Part shown: positions 1-12,960 of the stretch, in pieces
How the letters are laid out: each line of letters opens with the position of its first letter
How positions within the stretch are numbered: position 1 is the stretch's first letter
Origin: Azadirachta indica
Taxonomy: Eukaryota > Streptophyta > Magnoliopsida > Sapindales > Meliaceae
Assembly (NCBI GenBank): GCA_022749755.1
Contig: CM040440.1
Location: forward strand, 8,171,269-8,235,268
Reading direction: 5' to 3'
Length of the DNA: 64,000 nt
Notes under the pieces: generated by a model
Told to the model about the DNA's origin: nothing
What the model saw: the letters and a program-made list of their open reading frames with translations, nothing else
Database searches by the model: none
Translations under genes and position numbers: made by a program

Positions 1-2105
1 AAGAAAATGAATCGGAGAAGATGGGTAAACAAGTAGAATTAGGAGGAAAAATATAAGAAAATGAATAGGAGAAGATTCTATTTAATCCTTATTGTAAAAT
101 AGATGATATATAACATTTTTCTTTATCTTTTAAATTGTTATAAAAATAAATTAAATGTACTAATCCATTACAGCCATAAATTAGACTAAATGTTACATTC
201 TTTTCACATGCAACTCATAGTTAATATGCAAATGCGATAGTACAAGTAACTTAAATTTTTATACAAATTGATATAATTAAACTCAAATTATTGTAACATA
301 TTTTATGTTATTTATTTATGTTTTTTAATGTGATAAGTGATCTTATATTAATATAATATGATCATATTCATTTATAAAAATAAATCCTATATTAATTTGT
401 AAGAATAATCAAAGAGGGATGACAATTACTTAAGAATTGCCGGTAGGAGTCATATGTGTATACTTTCTACTACTCAAAAATAAACAATGTAAAAATTTAG
501 TAAGAAAAATTTAGATAAAAATAGGTAAAGTTTCAACTACGTAAAAGAGAGAAAAGAACTTGTTTACTTTTAACGATGTCCTTATTTATTGTCTGAAGGA
601 GGGAGAATGGACCTTAATTACTAAGTAATATGTAAACATATAATATTAAGAGAAATAATCATATATACCCATGTTTCTTAAAAAAATTCAAAAACACCCC
701 CCTTTAATAATTTGAATCAAAATTGCCCAAATTTTGCATTCTTTGACACATTTTCCCTTATACCCACACAAAACCAAAAACTTCATTTTCACACATATAC
801 ATTCAAGTAAGGTGATTTCACCTTACTCAAAACTGAGTATTGAGAAAGGTGAGATGTCACCTTATCAAAACTTACTTAAAAATTGATTTTCGGTAAGGTG
901 TTTGAAACCAATTTTCGGGTAATACATTCAAGCACGATAGTTAAATCATATTCAAACTCTGCAATATCAAATTTTCTCCAAGAAACTCTACGAAATATAT
1001 TTACCTTAAAATAGAACTCATAAATGGAATCAATAATGATTTATTACAACGATTTATTCAAAATTAATACAAATGATGTAACATTATAAGTTTTGATCAG
1101 GGTGGTTGGTTGAAGATGATGATGAAGAAGAAGAAGAAGAAGAAAACAATGTGTTTTAATATGGGAATAGGGGCATTTTTGTCCGAATTGTTTAAAAGTG
1201 GCATATTTGATTGAAGTTTATGTGAGTCGGCATTTTTGAATTCTTTTAAAGAAACTGGGGCATTTATGGTTATGTCTATAAATATTAAAGTACTAACAAA
1301 CTTTTGTCGACATATTTCTCTTCACATATTGACCTGTACTCTATCCTTCTTTTTATGAGATCGGAATATCATATTAACTAATTATAAACTCTTATAGAGA
1401 GATCCTACTACTAGTATCTAATATTAGGAATTGCTTTATACTTACCATTTGTCACCTTTGCACATTTTAATTGGTAATCATAATTTCTTGAGTTGACATG
1501 AAAAGTCGCCAATAAGGCATGGGATTTATGCCTTATTGAAAATACTTGACACTCTCATCTTACCAAAAGTGCCTCGTTTATCATGGTGGCATAACTAAAA
1601 AAAACTCTACGCTCTTTAACTCAGTGTCTATATATTATAGGTGAGATTCTGAGAACGCATCCTTAATAGATGAATTAACATAGGTAATTGATTGTATTAA
1701 CTAGTTCGATTTGTTGAGTTTATCTAATTTTTAACATATGCATTAAGTCATATACTAGTAGTTGTGCTAAAGTGTTTATTTCTCTTTCCTTTTCAATGGG
1801 GTTTAAGTCCCTACAGTGATGTTGAAGTAGATATCTATTTCAATTGTTAGAGACAGACTTGTAGTTATCTTGATTCTTAATTTCTAACAAAGAGAAGTAG
1901 TTCGAGTTTTCATGGTCGCGCATGAATATATTTTCTTTGAACTTTAAAAATTTTACTCTGATTGAACACAAACTTTTGTGGATGATGCAAGATTACAACT
2001 CTATCATCTCTTAGTACCAAACTTGCAACTATCTTAAATTTTAGAGAGAATGACAATTGAACCCCAATTTTAAAACCAAATATCAAGTAAACCCTCTCAT
2101 CTAAA
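1..2105. repeat. Non-coding AT-rich repeat block, copy 1
   Basis: This stretch reappears almost base for base, in the same orientation, at about 35,455-37,560, and its first kilobase appears a third time at about 10,432-11,440. No exon-like frame is visible in it. It carries a (GAT)n(GAA)n run near 1,115-1,144 and short palindromic stretches around 820-900 (alternating ACCTTACT / AAGGTGA). The three copies differ by scattered point changes and small indels, as expected of segmental or transposon-derived copies. The element type could not be identified. Confidence 0.8.
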
Positions 2106-2110
2106 AATAT

Positions 2111-2841
2111 TTATCAGTGACACTCATTTTATTATATTTTTCGTCTTTGTTATACAGTAAAAGAGTATAATAGTCTTTACAAGCATATAATAATAGAAAT
2201 AGAATTTTAATTAATAGAAAAAGAAAATTTTTTAATATATAAGAATATCATCAAAATAAATTAATTTAAAAGTATTATCTAAAAATTAATTTAAAATACA
2301 TTGAAAAACCCTAAATCTAAAAACCAAAGCAATCTTCACAATTCATGCGACTCTGCCGTCTGCCGCTAGCCTGCCCGCTGTACAAAGTCTCTCTCGCCAC
2401 CGCCATCGTGCACGCTTTACTTGCCAAAGTTGTTGCTGCCGCCACCAACCTGTCCGCATCATTCGCCAAAGCCGTTGTTGTCGCCCGCATCACTCGCCAA
2501 AATCGCTGCCACTGCCACTACCAGCTTGTCCGTGTCATACAGCAAAGCCGCTACAACTGCTGCTTGCAATCTGCCCGCGTCACGAGACAAAGACTGGCCA
2601 AAGCTGCTCTCACTGCCGCCAGCCTGCTCCCCAAAATATTTTCATTTGAAGATGGATGCTTTCTTGAATTTGATATAAACAAACCGCACTATTTTTCTTG
2701 TATTTCCATTTCAAGGTAACAAGCGTAAGTTTATTCTGTGTTCTCAAATCTTACAAATATTGTCTCTGATGGCTTATGTTTTTATAATTTACTGAAATCA
2801 TTTGATGACGAACATGCATATTAGATGGTAACGAGCACTAT
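2111..2841 (+). other. GC-rich 0.73-kb segment with a degenerate repeat-encoded small ORF
   Basis: The duplicate block at about 37,510-37,565 lacks this segment, so it was either inserted here or lost there. An ATG at 2,345 opens a 124-codon frame ending at 2,719, preceded by a 5'-UTR-like stretch (AACCCTAAATCTAAAAACC). The frame consists of irregular units of about 31-56 bases, each starting near GCCAAAG(C/T), so the Ala/Leu/Arg-rich peptide follows from a degenerate minisatellite. A second frame at 2,421-2,678 is open for the same reason. The predicted N-terminus is basic and hydrophobic, like an organelle presequence, but I recognise no domain and do not claim a real protein. Confidence 0.35.
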
Positions 2842-4440
2842 GTTGAGATGAGTGAAGCTAAAAATGGGTAAGGGAAAAGATCTGAGTCCTTTTCACCATG
2901 GAAATTAATGTTTTAAAATTTGTATTATGATATCTTATATTTGATTACTATATTTGTTGTTAATTTTGTTTTATTTTCATTTATTTTTTATTCTGTTGTG
3001 GTAATTGAATATATGATTTTATTAGAAGAATCTATTTTGTTAATTATTTTATTATTAATTAAAAAAACCATTTTATGTAAATTAATTTAAAATTATATAT
3101 TTATCTTTGCAATATACAATGGTTGCATCATAATCAATAAAGAGTATATTAGTTATTCTATCTCCACTTAAAATTTTACAGTGCTCAAAGGCATTTAAAA
3201 TCTTATGAAGACCAAAACATACAACAAAACGGATGTTATTGACAAATATTTTAAATTTGAAGTTTATTTGACATTAAATTTTTAAAAATAAGGTTTAATT
3301 GTTATTTCTAAATTTTAACTTTCCACGTATTGTCGATCTAATATCAGTTGATTATATATTTATATAACATTCTTTGAAAAAAATCAACATTCTCATTATC
3401 GATTGCGAGGGCTGCATAATCATTAAGTACTATTATGACATACTTTATTATTATGCCAACATGTCATGATAAAATCTCAAATAAAAAACAATAACACTAA
3501 TTTAATAATTTTACAAATAACAATTGTCGTTATAATAAATTTATAAAAATAAAATAATAATGATAGTTAAATCATAAATTAATTTTTAAATTTAAAATGA
3601 TATTAGTGAATATTTTATATAGTTAAGTAACATAATATTAGTTGTACAAAATACAAAACGTCAAAAAATTTATAAGAAGAATAAATTTGAAAATTTAAAA
3701 TATAAGGTGGTTTCATAATTCGTAACCCTTCATAAATAATGATTCTCTTGTTTTTCTTGGTAATAGGATTTGAATATTACGTAATTTAATTGGCATTAAT
3801 TTGTTCTCTTATGCTAATTATGTATGTATAAAATATTAGGTTAATAATGCTAATTGTCAGCACCTTAATGCTATCTCTGCCAATTACTTACTGTAAATAT
3901 TTCACTTATTCCAAACTCCAGCAAATTCTAAGAATATTCAGTGAAAATCAGGAATATCTGTCTCCATTCTCCATATACCTTTGGCTAAAAGACCAAATAA
4001 AAATGTTAAACAGTGTCCAATTCTAAGACATTGTTCATCCTCTCCGTACATATACAATTGCATATAAAAGGAAGGTGGCTACGTTTAATTTCTTGCACGC
4101 CATCCACGTGTCCTTAATAGTGAGAAGCAATATGATGTGTTCTCAAACCGTTTGGCCTCATTTGCATGTGAAATTTGGAATTTTCCTTCAAATCACATAT
4201 TAATTCATTACAACCATCCATTGCAATGAGAAAAATGATATACTTAATCAATTAACCATATATGCTAAACCCTCTTTTTAGGTATTATTCCAATTCAAGT
4301 TTTCATCACATTTTTTAAACTTTTTTAGGAAAAAAAATCTCTAAAAAATATATTTAATCATTATAATTTGAAACAGTCAGTGTTTTAAATATGCCCAAAG
4401 AACATCCCTTAGTCTCCACATATATATGCCATTAATTAAT
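2842..4440. repeat. Continuation of repeat block, equivalent to 37,565-39,120
   Basis: AT-rich non-coding sequence matching about 37,565-39,120 in the same orientation. Toward its right end it includes the 3' flank of the minus-strand chaperonin copies. The part from about 3,890 on is tandemly repeated in diverged form at 5,800-6,300. I see no gene in it. Confidence 0.75.
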
Positions 4441-4942
4441 AAAATAAAACCCATAGTAAACTTGCTTTGGTGTTCCTTCAAATTCAATTGTTGGAGCTTT
4501 CAAAAGTTCCGAGGGCCAAGTCAATATCCGAGAACTGACTCCTCATTTCAGTAGAAAAGTTCCTGCACGAATCATCAAATATACAGCAACACAACACTAA
4601 TTAGATCATTCTACTTACTTAATGCTGACAACATATAATACAGAGGTTAAAACAAATTATCTTATGAGACAACACAATTCACTGGATACTAATTTATATG
4701 GATCCATGTTTCCTGACTTTATCATATGCACATATTCATCTTATACATGCATTAATTCTTAATTATTAGATGAAACGTAGGAAGTCAAAAAAATTGCTCC
4801 AATTTTGTTTCTTATTTTTCGTCATTTAAGAAGCAAACCTACCTTTAGCTGGATCGTATCCAAAATCAATATCTTCTTACTCTAATATTTTTTCAACAAC
4901 AGTTAAACCATCAAATCCAGCCGTGGAAGCAATTGAGTACAT
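4440..4942 (-). pseudogene. Chaperonin-60-like pseudogene copy F (exons 16-18 only)
   Basis: On the minus strand, three blocks match the last exons of copy C. Exon 16 (4,843-4,942) encodes the stretch from YSIASTAGFDG to DFGYDPAKG. Exon 17 (4,661-4,739) encodes EYVHMIKSGNMDPYKLVS. An exon-18-like block lies near 4,470-4,540. Exon 16 contains an in-frame TAA where copy C has a Gln codon, and the exon 17 donor GT has become AT, so this copy is dead. Exon 16 is cut at its 5' end at 4,942, where an AT-rich repeat shared with 43,815 begins. All upstream exons are missing. Confidence 0.75.
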
Positions 4943-5785
4943 AGGACCTAATTGATTAAATTACAAAATATAATATTTGATTTTTCTTAAATTAATTGTT
5001 AAATACAAGATAAATGATAATACATCTATTCGATTAAAATAATTTATATAAAATATTATAGCTAATAAAAATATTGTTAGAATAAAATATCAAAATTTGA
5101 TTGATACATTTACTATAATATTTTTATTAACTTATATAAATAGAAAAAAATAATTATAGTAGTGAATTATTTAATTGAATTGATAAAGTTAGATAAATGT
5201 ACTAAATCAATCTTAAATTTCTTTATTTTTGAATAATTTTGCATAAAAACATTTTGTTTGGCAAATAAAAAATAAAATCTGCAGAGAAAAAATCTTTTAG
5301 GATATATTTGATTTTTTGTTAATCCTAATATTATATTAAAAAATTAATTTATTAACAAATTGATTATTTCATTTGACATCAATTGATTATTTTTATTTTA
5401 TTAAAACTTATTGTTCTAAATCTTAATTATTAAAAACTATGTAATTTTATTAGTTTTGATTGTTTTAGTAAATTTTTTATTAAGAAAATAAATTTAAAAA
5501 ATTATAAAATTGATTAAATTGAAAATTTTTAAATAATTATGAATTTATGAATTATGATTATACGATAATATGAAGGACTTAATTGATTAAATTAAAATAG
5601 AGATTAAAAATATCTTTGTACATAGGTTAGATCTAACTAATTGTTTAAATTTTTTCAATAATAATATTATTTTGTAAAAATTTTTTTATTGAAATAATAA
5701 ATTAAAAATAAAAGTTAAATTATTATAATTAAAAATATATATTATAAAAAATTAAAATAGAAATTAAAATGTTATAACTGAAATA
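4943..5785. repeat. AT-rich repeat shared with 43,815-44,675
   Basis: Very AT-rich sequence beginning GGACCTAATTGATT. It matches 43,815-44,675 in the same orientation with few differences and ends in a short (AT)n run. No coding potential is visible. Confidence 0.7.
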
Positions 5786-5789
5786 TATA

Positions 5790-7060
5790 TATATATATTT
5801 TTTACTTATTCCAAACTCGGGCAAATTCCGAGAATATTTAGTGAAAACCAGGAATATCTGTCACCATTCTCTGTATACCTTTGGTTTAAAGACAACAAAA
5901 ATGTAAAAATGTCTAATTCTAAGGTATTAATCATCCTGTCCGTACATATACTTGTTTATATAGAAGGTTGGTGGCTATGTTCAATTTCTTGCACGCCGTC
6001 CACGTGTTCTTAATATTGAGAAGCAATATAATGCGTTGGCAAACCATTTGGCTTAATTTGCATGTGAATTTTGGAATTTTCCTTCAAATCATATATTAAT
6101 TCATTACAACCATCCACTGCAATGAGATAGGTGATATATATCATCATCAATTAAGCATATACGCTAAATTCTCTTTTTGAGTATTATTCCAATTTAAGTT
6201 TTCACACATTTTTTAAAACTTTTTTAAGAAAGAAAATATGTAAGAAATATGTTTAATAATTATAATTTAAAGCAACAGTTTCTTAGATATGCCAATCATC
6301 ACTTAGGAGTTGTTTGCTTTTTTACGAATTCTAAATACAATTATTCAAATATTTTAAAATTGTTTATTTTTTAACTTATGAAATATTTAGTAAAAATATA
6401 TGAATATAATTAAGTTAAAAATTTTGATTTAAATCTGAATGAGCAAATATCTAAATATTTTAATATTTTTATTTTCTAAAAATATTTTTACTTTATTAAA
6501 TTATTTATTACAAAATTAAAATTCTAATTAACTATTTTGAACGTATCTCTTTTTTGTTGTAGGTTCCCTCTACTTATCTTTTCAATCTTACTTATTTTAT
6601 ACTTTAATTATTACAATAAATTTATATATTTACATAATTACAACTATATTAAAATATATGACTTATTATTTTTATTTAATTTTATTGATCTTTGTATCAT
6701 CGATTAAAAATTATTTTCTTAAAAACATATATCAAGCAAATAAATAATATAAATAATAATATAATTTATTAATTTTTATTTATTATTGTACTAAATAATT
6801 AAAATTATTTAAATATAAGTATATTATTTAAAAGGGTATATATGTTAAAATATCAATTTTCAGACTTTTTATTTTGTCAAAACAAGCAACTTAATACTTA
6901 TTTTCAGGTGTTTTAAAATAAAAAATAAACATATTATTTAAATTCAAATTTAAGTTAAATTTAGATTTCAGTCATGCTCATAATTCAAAAAAAAAAAAAA
7001 AACAAACGCTACCTTAATCTCCACACATATATGCCACTGATTAATAAAATAAAACCTATA
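5790..7060. repeat. Tandem duplicate of the chaperonin 3' flank, plus AT-rich filler
   Basis: 5,800-6,300 is a diverged copy of 3,890-4,420: the same order of landmarks appears (ACTTATTCCAAACTC, GGAATATCTGTC, CTTGCACGCC, CCACGTGT). 6,300-7,000 is AT-rich and recurs at 44,870-45,470. The short open frame around an A-rich run at 6,974-7,156 lies over the antisense chaperonin flank and is not considered a gene. Confidence 0.65.
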
Positions 7061-7800
7061 GTAAACTTGCTTCTGTGTTCCTTCAAATTCAATTGCCTAG
7101 GCTTTCAAAAGTTTCGAGGACTAGGTCAAGTTCCAAGGAACAACTCCTCATTTTAGCTGAAAAGTTCCTGCATGAATCATCAAATATACAACAACACAAC
7201 ACTAATTAAACTATTCTACTTACTTAATGCTGACAACATATAATAAAAAGGTTAAAACAAGTTACCTTACGAGCTGAATAATTCACTGAATATTAATTTA
7301 TATGGATCCATATTTCCTGACTTTATTATGCACACATTCACTTTATACAAGCATTAATTCTTAATTATTAGACAAAAAATAGAAAGTCAAATAATTGCTC
7401 CAATTTTGTTTCTTATTTTTCTTCATTTAAGAAAAAAAACTTACCTTTAGCTGGATGGTATCCAAAATCAATATCCTCTTGCTCTAATATCTTTTCAACA
7501 ACAGTTAAACCATCAAATCCAACCGTGGAAGCGATTGAGTACACAAGCATCTACAAATATATAAAAGATTCAATTGTAAGTAAATTGTCTCCTAACTCGA
7601 AGGCACGTAGAAGTGCAAACCCCCGCCACCTTCCATTAATAGTTCAAAAATACAATGAATCAAACAAAATTCTAAAAATGAAAGGGTTATTTCAATTAAT
7701 TCAACCCTCTTACATAATTTATCCATTTAATTGCTTGCTCAACAACATTTCTATTAAAACTTTTACACTTGACGATTAAAAATAATAGACGTTCCATACT
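7060..7800 (-). pseudogene. Chaperonin-60-like pseudogene copy G (exons 8-like, 16, 17, 18)
   Basis: On the minus strand, an exon-8-like block (about 7,800-7,714) is followed directly by exon 16 (7,550-7,445, encoding YSIASTVGFDG and DFGYHPAKG), exon 17 (about 7,341-7,266) and an exon-18-like block (7,135-7,075). Exons 9-15 are missing. Exon 17 has lost a base at its start, which shifts the frame and gives an early stop. Splice donors at 7,444 and 7,265 are still GT. Copy H (45,480-46,260) has the same internal deletion, so the exon loss came before the block was duplicated. Confidence 0.72.
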
Positions 7801-8388
7801 ATTTCAAACAGAAAACTAAAAATTATGTTAACATCAATAACAATAAAACATTATATTTTTCAAGTGTAAACAATTTAATCCTAACTAATTAGGGATGGCA
7901 ATGAGTCAGGTTCTTTACTAATTAACAATATCTAGGGTCTTTGAAATGCATACGAATCTATGTCCAGTTTTTGGAAATTTGTCAATTTACAGAAAACCTA
8001 AACCAATGTGAGCTAGACACAGAGCACATGTTTAGTTTTACCTGTTGAACGTATGTTGTTAAGCATCTCCACTGTTTTAATACAGTAACCTAGTGCCTGT
8101 GACGGTTTTCTTTGGGTCAACAGTAAAGTCTGACAATTCAATCTATTTTACTTACTGATAATATATATCCAAATCTAACCAAATATTGTCCAGCACTTGG
8201 AAATTGATTATCAGTTTGATCATATTTTCAAAAGTGACACGGCAAGCTTTCTCTAGAGCTTTCTTTATTGACTATCAATTGGGCCATGTGAATTTGATAT
8301 GATTTTAATTAATGTGTTATATAGTCAATGCTTGGCCTGGTACATGTATTTTGAGCCTCCTCTTGACTATGGCTTTTGTAAACTGCAG
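7801..8388. repeat. Non-coding spacer shared by three loci
   Basis: The same sequence occurs at 46,262-46,846 (same strand) and, inverted, at about 17,173-17,650. It links the chaperonin fragments to the pseudouridine-synthase exon relics. No complete exon was recognised in it. Confidence 0.65.
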
Positions 8389-8478
8389 ACATGAAGGACA
8401 TAAAGATGGGTTATGGCTACACTGTGTTCGTTACTCTAGCCTCGGATGGATTTATGAATGTCCTTACCCTGACTAAGG
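8389..8478 (+). pseudogene. Exon relic, probable C-terminal exon of an RNA pseudouridine synthase
   Basis: After the acceptor CTGCAG, one frame reads HEGHKDGLWLHCVRYSS followed by LGWIYECPYPD and a stop. The Leu-Trp-Leu-His-Cys and Glu-Cys-Pro pattern resembles, from memory, the C-terminal tail of plant RluA-family pseudouridine synthase 7 proteins. PUS exons of the same family lie nearby, which supports the assignment. The exon recurs at 46,847-46,934 and, inverted, at 17,172-17,083. It sits upstream of the relic at 8,798 although it should lie downstream of it in a real gene. Confidence 0.45.
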
Positions 8479-8561
8479 GAATCAAGTTATACGTCGAGTC
8501 TGGTGTGGCTTCTGCTAGTCTATATTTATTTGTCAATCTACAAACTATAATCTGTCAGCAT

Positions 8562-8668
8562 TTATAAATCTAAAAAATGGTTACTAGAAAATGGATTGTG
8601 AAATATTTATTTATAAATCTAAAAAATGGTTACTAGAAAATGGATTGTGAAATATTTATTTATAAATC
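8562..8668. repeat. Local tandem duplication, unit about 52 bp
   Basis: Two adjacent identical copies of a unit beginning TTTATAAATCTAAAAAATGG. The corresponding site at about 47,120-47,170 has a single copy, so the duplication arose after the larger blocks diverged. Confidence 0.85.
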
Positions 8669-8797
8669 TAGAAAAATACGTTTGGATTGGCATTCTGTCT
8701 ATGTTAATTAATTGGCATTGGTTTCTAAAACACGCTTTTAATAGGTTATGATTGAGATTTATGGAAACTGACATTTCATTTTTGCTTTACGTTTCAG

Positions 8798-8856
8798 CAA
8801 ATTGTTGATGCAAAAACATAAATTATAATGGTAAAGCAGGAAAGAGTACGGCAGAG
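8798..8856 (+). pseudogene. Pseudouridine synthase exon relic (NINYNAKAG-type exon)
   Basis: This 59-nt block lies between GTTTCAG and GAG|GTATTT. With one frameshift it encodes IVDA then NYNGKAGKSTAEV, which corresponds to the segment following the VxGVFP exon in RluA-type pseudouridine synthases. Equivalent blocks are at 47,307-47,365 (+), 62,906-62,960 (+), 12,535-12,477 (-) and 55,610-55,558 (-). The frameshift near GCAAAAACATAAAT means it cannot be translated as is. Confidence 0.6.
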
Positions 8857-9495
8857 GTATTTAATAGAGACTGAACATTAAAAATGCTGCTCCTTTCTTT
8901 CTATGTCCCACTATCTCGGTGATTTTCGGTTACTTCCCTCGGCTTTGGCAAAACAATACTCAGCTAAAATGTTTCATTTACTTAACAATTACCCCCTGTT
9001 GTTAATTAACACTTGCATTTGATTGCCAATTAACCATTTCTTTTTGCTAGATTACCAAAATATCCTCATTCACTGCAATTTAGCTACTGCAATTATTAAA
9101 ATTAAAAAAATTATATTAGATCTAACCATAATAATCTCATTAAAAAAAAAAACGTAAAATTTCACTCACAACTATATCTTAAGAAACTTTAAATTATTAA
9201 TTACAAGAAAAACATAATTTTCAACATCATTGTTGCAGCAAATTTTTGTTAATAATTTCTGAGAGTATAGAAATACTACGTAATAAAAAATAATCACCTC
9301 TTGTAAGAATACATTTTCCAAACACACCATTATTTTTGGAACTACTGTCATCCTGCAGCATGCAAAGCAGGAATGCCTTATGTGGATCTCTGACGTTTCA
9401 TATATATTTTTTCCCTTTTTCTTCTTGTGATGTTATGCTTCCTAAGTAAAGAAGTGAGGCTTCTAAAGTCAGGCAGCAGAACTCTTTGCTTCCAA
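8857..9495. repeat. Non-coding sequence shared with 47,366-48,000
   Basis: Intron- or spacer-like sequence that also occurs at 47,366-48,000 and, inverted, at about 11,830-12,476. It includes the short block TCCTGCAGCATGC near 9,351, which recurs twice in the 47.8-48.2 kb copy. No gene was recognised. Confidence 0.7.
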
Positions 9496-11440
9496 ATTTT
9501 CAATCAATAAAATTTAGTCTATTAATTTAAATAGTTGTTATAGTTTTAAAAATACCAATAAAAATTTAATTGATTAAAAAATAACAATTATTTCCTTATA
9601 CAATAGTAATTAGCTAAAATGTTATTTTATTTTATAACACATTTTTAACTAATTTTATGAATTATCTTTTGAATATAAATTTATCTAAATTTTGAATTTT
9701 TTAACATAATATTCATAAATTGAAATATCAATTTTACAATTTTCTAAGTAAATAAAATAATAATATTTCATTATTTAAAAATTATAAAATTGATCATTCA
9801 ATTTTATTTAATATTTAGAAAATTTTATCATGTTTAAAAAAAATTCAAAATTTGGATAAACTTTTATTCAAAGAATAATTTATAATAAAAAAAATTATTT
9901 ATATTGACTAATACAATGAAGAACAAAATATTTAAAAAGAATATCATATCATTACTACTACGTATAAAAATCAATCTATATAAATTGATATAATAATGTT
10001 ATAGCACATTACTATATATTTTATATTTTCATAAAAAATTTAGTTTGAAGTATTTTTTAGTTGTGAAACTCAATTAGGAGTTGGAAATATTTTTTTTAAC
10101 TAATTACTATTATATAAAGCTGTAATTGTTATTTTTTAATAAATTAGAATTTTTGTGAGCATTTTTTAAACTATTAGGAATATTTAAGTTAGTAGGCTAA
10201 ATTTTAGAGATTCATATGTTATTATATTTAATCTTATCAACTAATAGAGGACGGATTTGGGGTATTATGGAAACAACAAGAGGGTGGCGGGGTATTAGGT
10301 CAAACACTAGGAGAAAATAGGGAAGTCACCCCTAATTGTACCCTAACTTGTGTTTTTTTAATAATAAATTTCATATTTTTATTTTGTAATGGAATTTATG
10401 TGTAAGCAAGTAGAATTAGGAGGAGAAAGATAAGAAAATGAATCGGAGAAGATGGGTAAACAAGTAGAATTAGGAGGAAAAATATAAGAAAATGAATAGG
10501 AGAAGATTCTATTTAATCCTTATTGTAAAATAGATGATATATAACTTTTTTCTTTATCTTTTAAATTGTTATAAAAATAAATTAAATGTACTCATCCATT
10601 ACAGCCATAAATTAGACTAAATCTTACATTCTTTTCACATGCAACTCATAGCTAATATGCAAATGCGATAGTACAAGTAACTTAAATTTTTATACAAATT
10701 GATATAATTAAACTCATATTATTGTAACATATTTTATATTATTTATTTATGTTTTTTAATGTGATAAGTGATCTTATATTAATATAATATGATCATATTC
10801 ATTTATAAAAATAAATCCTATATTAATTTGTAAGAATAATCAAAGAGGGATGACAATTACTTAAAAATTGCCAGTAGGAGTCATATGTGTATACTTTCTA
10901 CTACTCAAGAATAAACAATGTAAAAATTTAGTAAGAAAAATTTAGATAAAAATAGGTAAAGTTTCAACTACGTAAAAGAGAGAAAAGAACTTTGTTTACT
11001 TTTAACGATGTCCTTATTTATTGTGTGAAGGAGGGAGAATGGATTTTAATTACTAAGTAATATGTAAACATATAATATTCAGGGAAATAATCATATATAC
11101 TCATGTTTCTTAAAAAAAATCAAAAACAGCCCCCTTCAATAATTTGAATCAAAATTGCCCAAATTTTGCATTCTTTGACATATTTTCCCTTATACCCACA
11201 CAAAATCAAAAACTTCATTTTCACACATATACATTCAAGTAAGGCGATTTCACCTTACTCGAAACTGAGTATTGAGAAAGGTGAGATGTCACCTTATCAA
11301 AACTTACTTAAAAATTGATTTTCGGTAAGGTGTTCGAAACCAATTTTCGGGTAATACATTCAAGCACGATAGTTAAATCATATTCAAACTCTGCATCATC
11401 AAATTTTCTCCAAGAAACTCTACGAAATATATTTACCTTA
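9496..11440. repeat. Non-coding repeat block, equivalent to 34,525-36,420
   Basis: Starts at TTTAGTCTATTAATTT and runs collinearly with 34,525-36,420. Its second half (from about 10,432) also matches 1-1,010. AT-rich with no open frame of note. Copies differ by single bases. The right end stops abruptly at 11,440, where sequence matching the inverse of 48,180-48,420 begins. Confidence 0.75.
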
Positions 11441-12720
11441 GTTCTCTCTCTTCCCCCTAAGTTGACTAAGTTGCAAACTCTGGTGCTGCGGTAAGATAAA
11501 CCAGAGCTTGAGGATAATGATTTGCGAGATCTGGACTTTCCCAAAAGCTTCAAGCTTAGTGATGGGTTCTTCTGCGTCTTGGCTGGCGGTGGTTGTCCTA
11601 CTCTCGTTCAATTGACATACATTAGATTCTGAAAAGGCAAGTTTCACAAATAAGGTATTCTGTTTTGCATGCTGCAGGATGGCAGCAGTTGCAATTTGGA
11701 AAACGTGTTCGATTATATTTCATTACGTAGTATTTCTATACTGTTAGAAATTATTTAATAAACATTGGCTGCAACAATGATGTTGAAATTTATTCTTTTC
11801 TTGTAATTAATAATTTAATGTTTCGTGAGACATAGTTGTGATTGAAAATTTGGAAGCAAAGATGGTTCTGCTGCCTGACTTTAGAAGCCTCACTTCTGTA
11901 CTTACGAAGCATAATATCACAAGAAGAAAAAGGGAAAAAATATATATGAAACGTCAGAGATCCACATAAGGTATTCCTGCTTTCCATGCTGCAGGATGAC
12001 AGTGGTTCCAAAAGTAATGGTGTGTTTGGAAAATGTGTCCTTACAAGGGGTGATTATTTTTTGTTTTGCAGTATTTCTCTACTCTTAGAAATTATTAACA
12101 AAAATTTGCTGCAACTATGATGCTGAAATTTATGTTTTTCTTGTAATTAATAATTTAAAGTTTCATAAGTTATAGTTGTGATTGAAATTTTACGTTTTTT
12201 CTTTTAATGTGATTATTGTGGTTAGATATAATATAATTTTTTTAATTTTAATAATTGCAGTGAATGAGGATATTTCGGTAATCTAGCAAAAAGAAATGGT
12301 TAATTAGCAATCAAATGCATGTGTTAATTAAGAACAGGGGGTAATTGTTAAATAAATGAAACATTTTAGCTATGTATTGTTTTGCCAAAGCTCAGGGAAG
12401 TAACCGAAAATCACTGAGATAGTGAGACGTAGAAACAAACGAGCAGCGTTTTTAATGTTCAGTCTCTATTAAATACCTCTGCAGTACTCTTTCCTGCTTT
12501 ACCATTATAGTTCATGTTTTTGCATCAACAATTTGCTGAAAACGTAAGGCAAAAATGAAATGTCAGCTTCCAAAAATCTCAATCAGAACCTATTAAAAGC
12601 GTGTTTGAGAAACCAATGCTAATTAATTAACATAGACAGAATGCCAAGCCAAACGTATTTTTCTAGATTTATAAATAAATATTTGACAATCCATTTTTTA
12701 GTAACCATTTTCTAAATTTA
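11441..12720 (-). pseudogene. Inverted copy of the 47.1-48.4 kb region with a pseudouridine synthase exon relic
   Basis: Read on the minus strand, this matches 47,110-48,420 in order. The PUS exon relic lies at 12,535-12,477 (IVDA, then YNGKAGKSTAE after a frameshift). The 11,647-11,438 stretch has an open frame matching the one at 48,209-48,412 (a peptide beginning MKLAFSESNVCQL). That shared frame has no recognised domain. The copy is interrupted at about 12,720 by the LTR element and resumes, inverted, at 17,017. Confidence 0.65.
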
Positions 12721-12960
12721 TGTGTCGGAGTACCCGACCATAAACATGCCGGACCATCAGAAAGACTAAATGGCACATGCCCCGATGAGATGCGGGATCA
12801 GATCGGATTCAATACATCACCCGATCTGGCGTGGCGTGCAACGAAAATTTAGGCCACGCATTTGTACCGCGACTCGAATTCAACCATGCACCCGTCGCGG
12901 GAAAGAGATCGCGCAAGGAGATCAAGAAAATACCGATCAAAGGTGTCGCACCAGGTCGGA
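12721..12960 (+). repeat. Left LTR, truncated
   Basis: Begins TGTGTCGGAGTACC and aligns in pieces with the right LTR at 16,491. It lacks the U5-like end (no CATCAACA terminus) and passes into sequence matching the 3' flank of the antisense ORF at about 12,965. Divergence from the right LTR is considerable, so the insertion is old or the LTRs have been reshaped. Confidence 0.5.
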
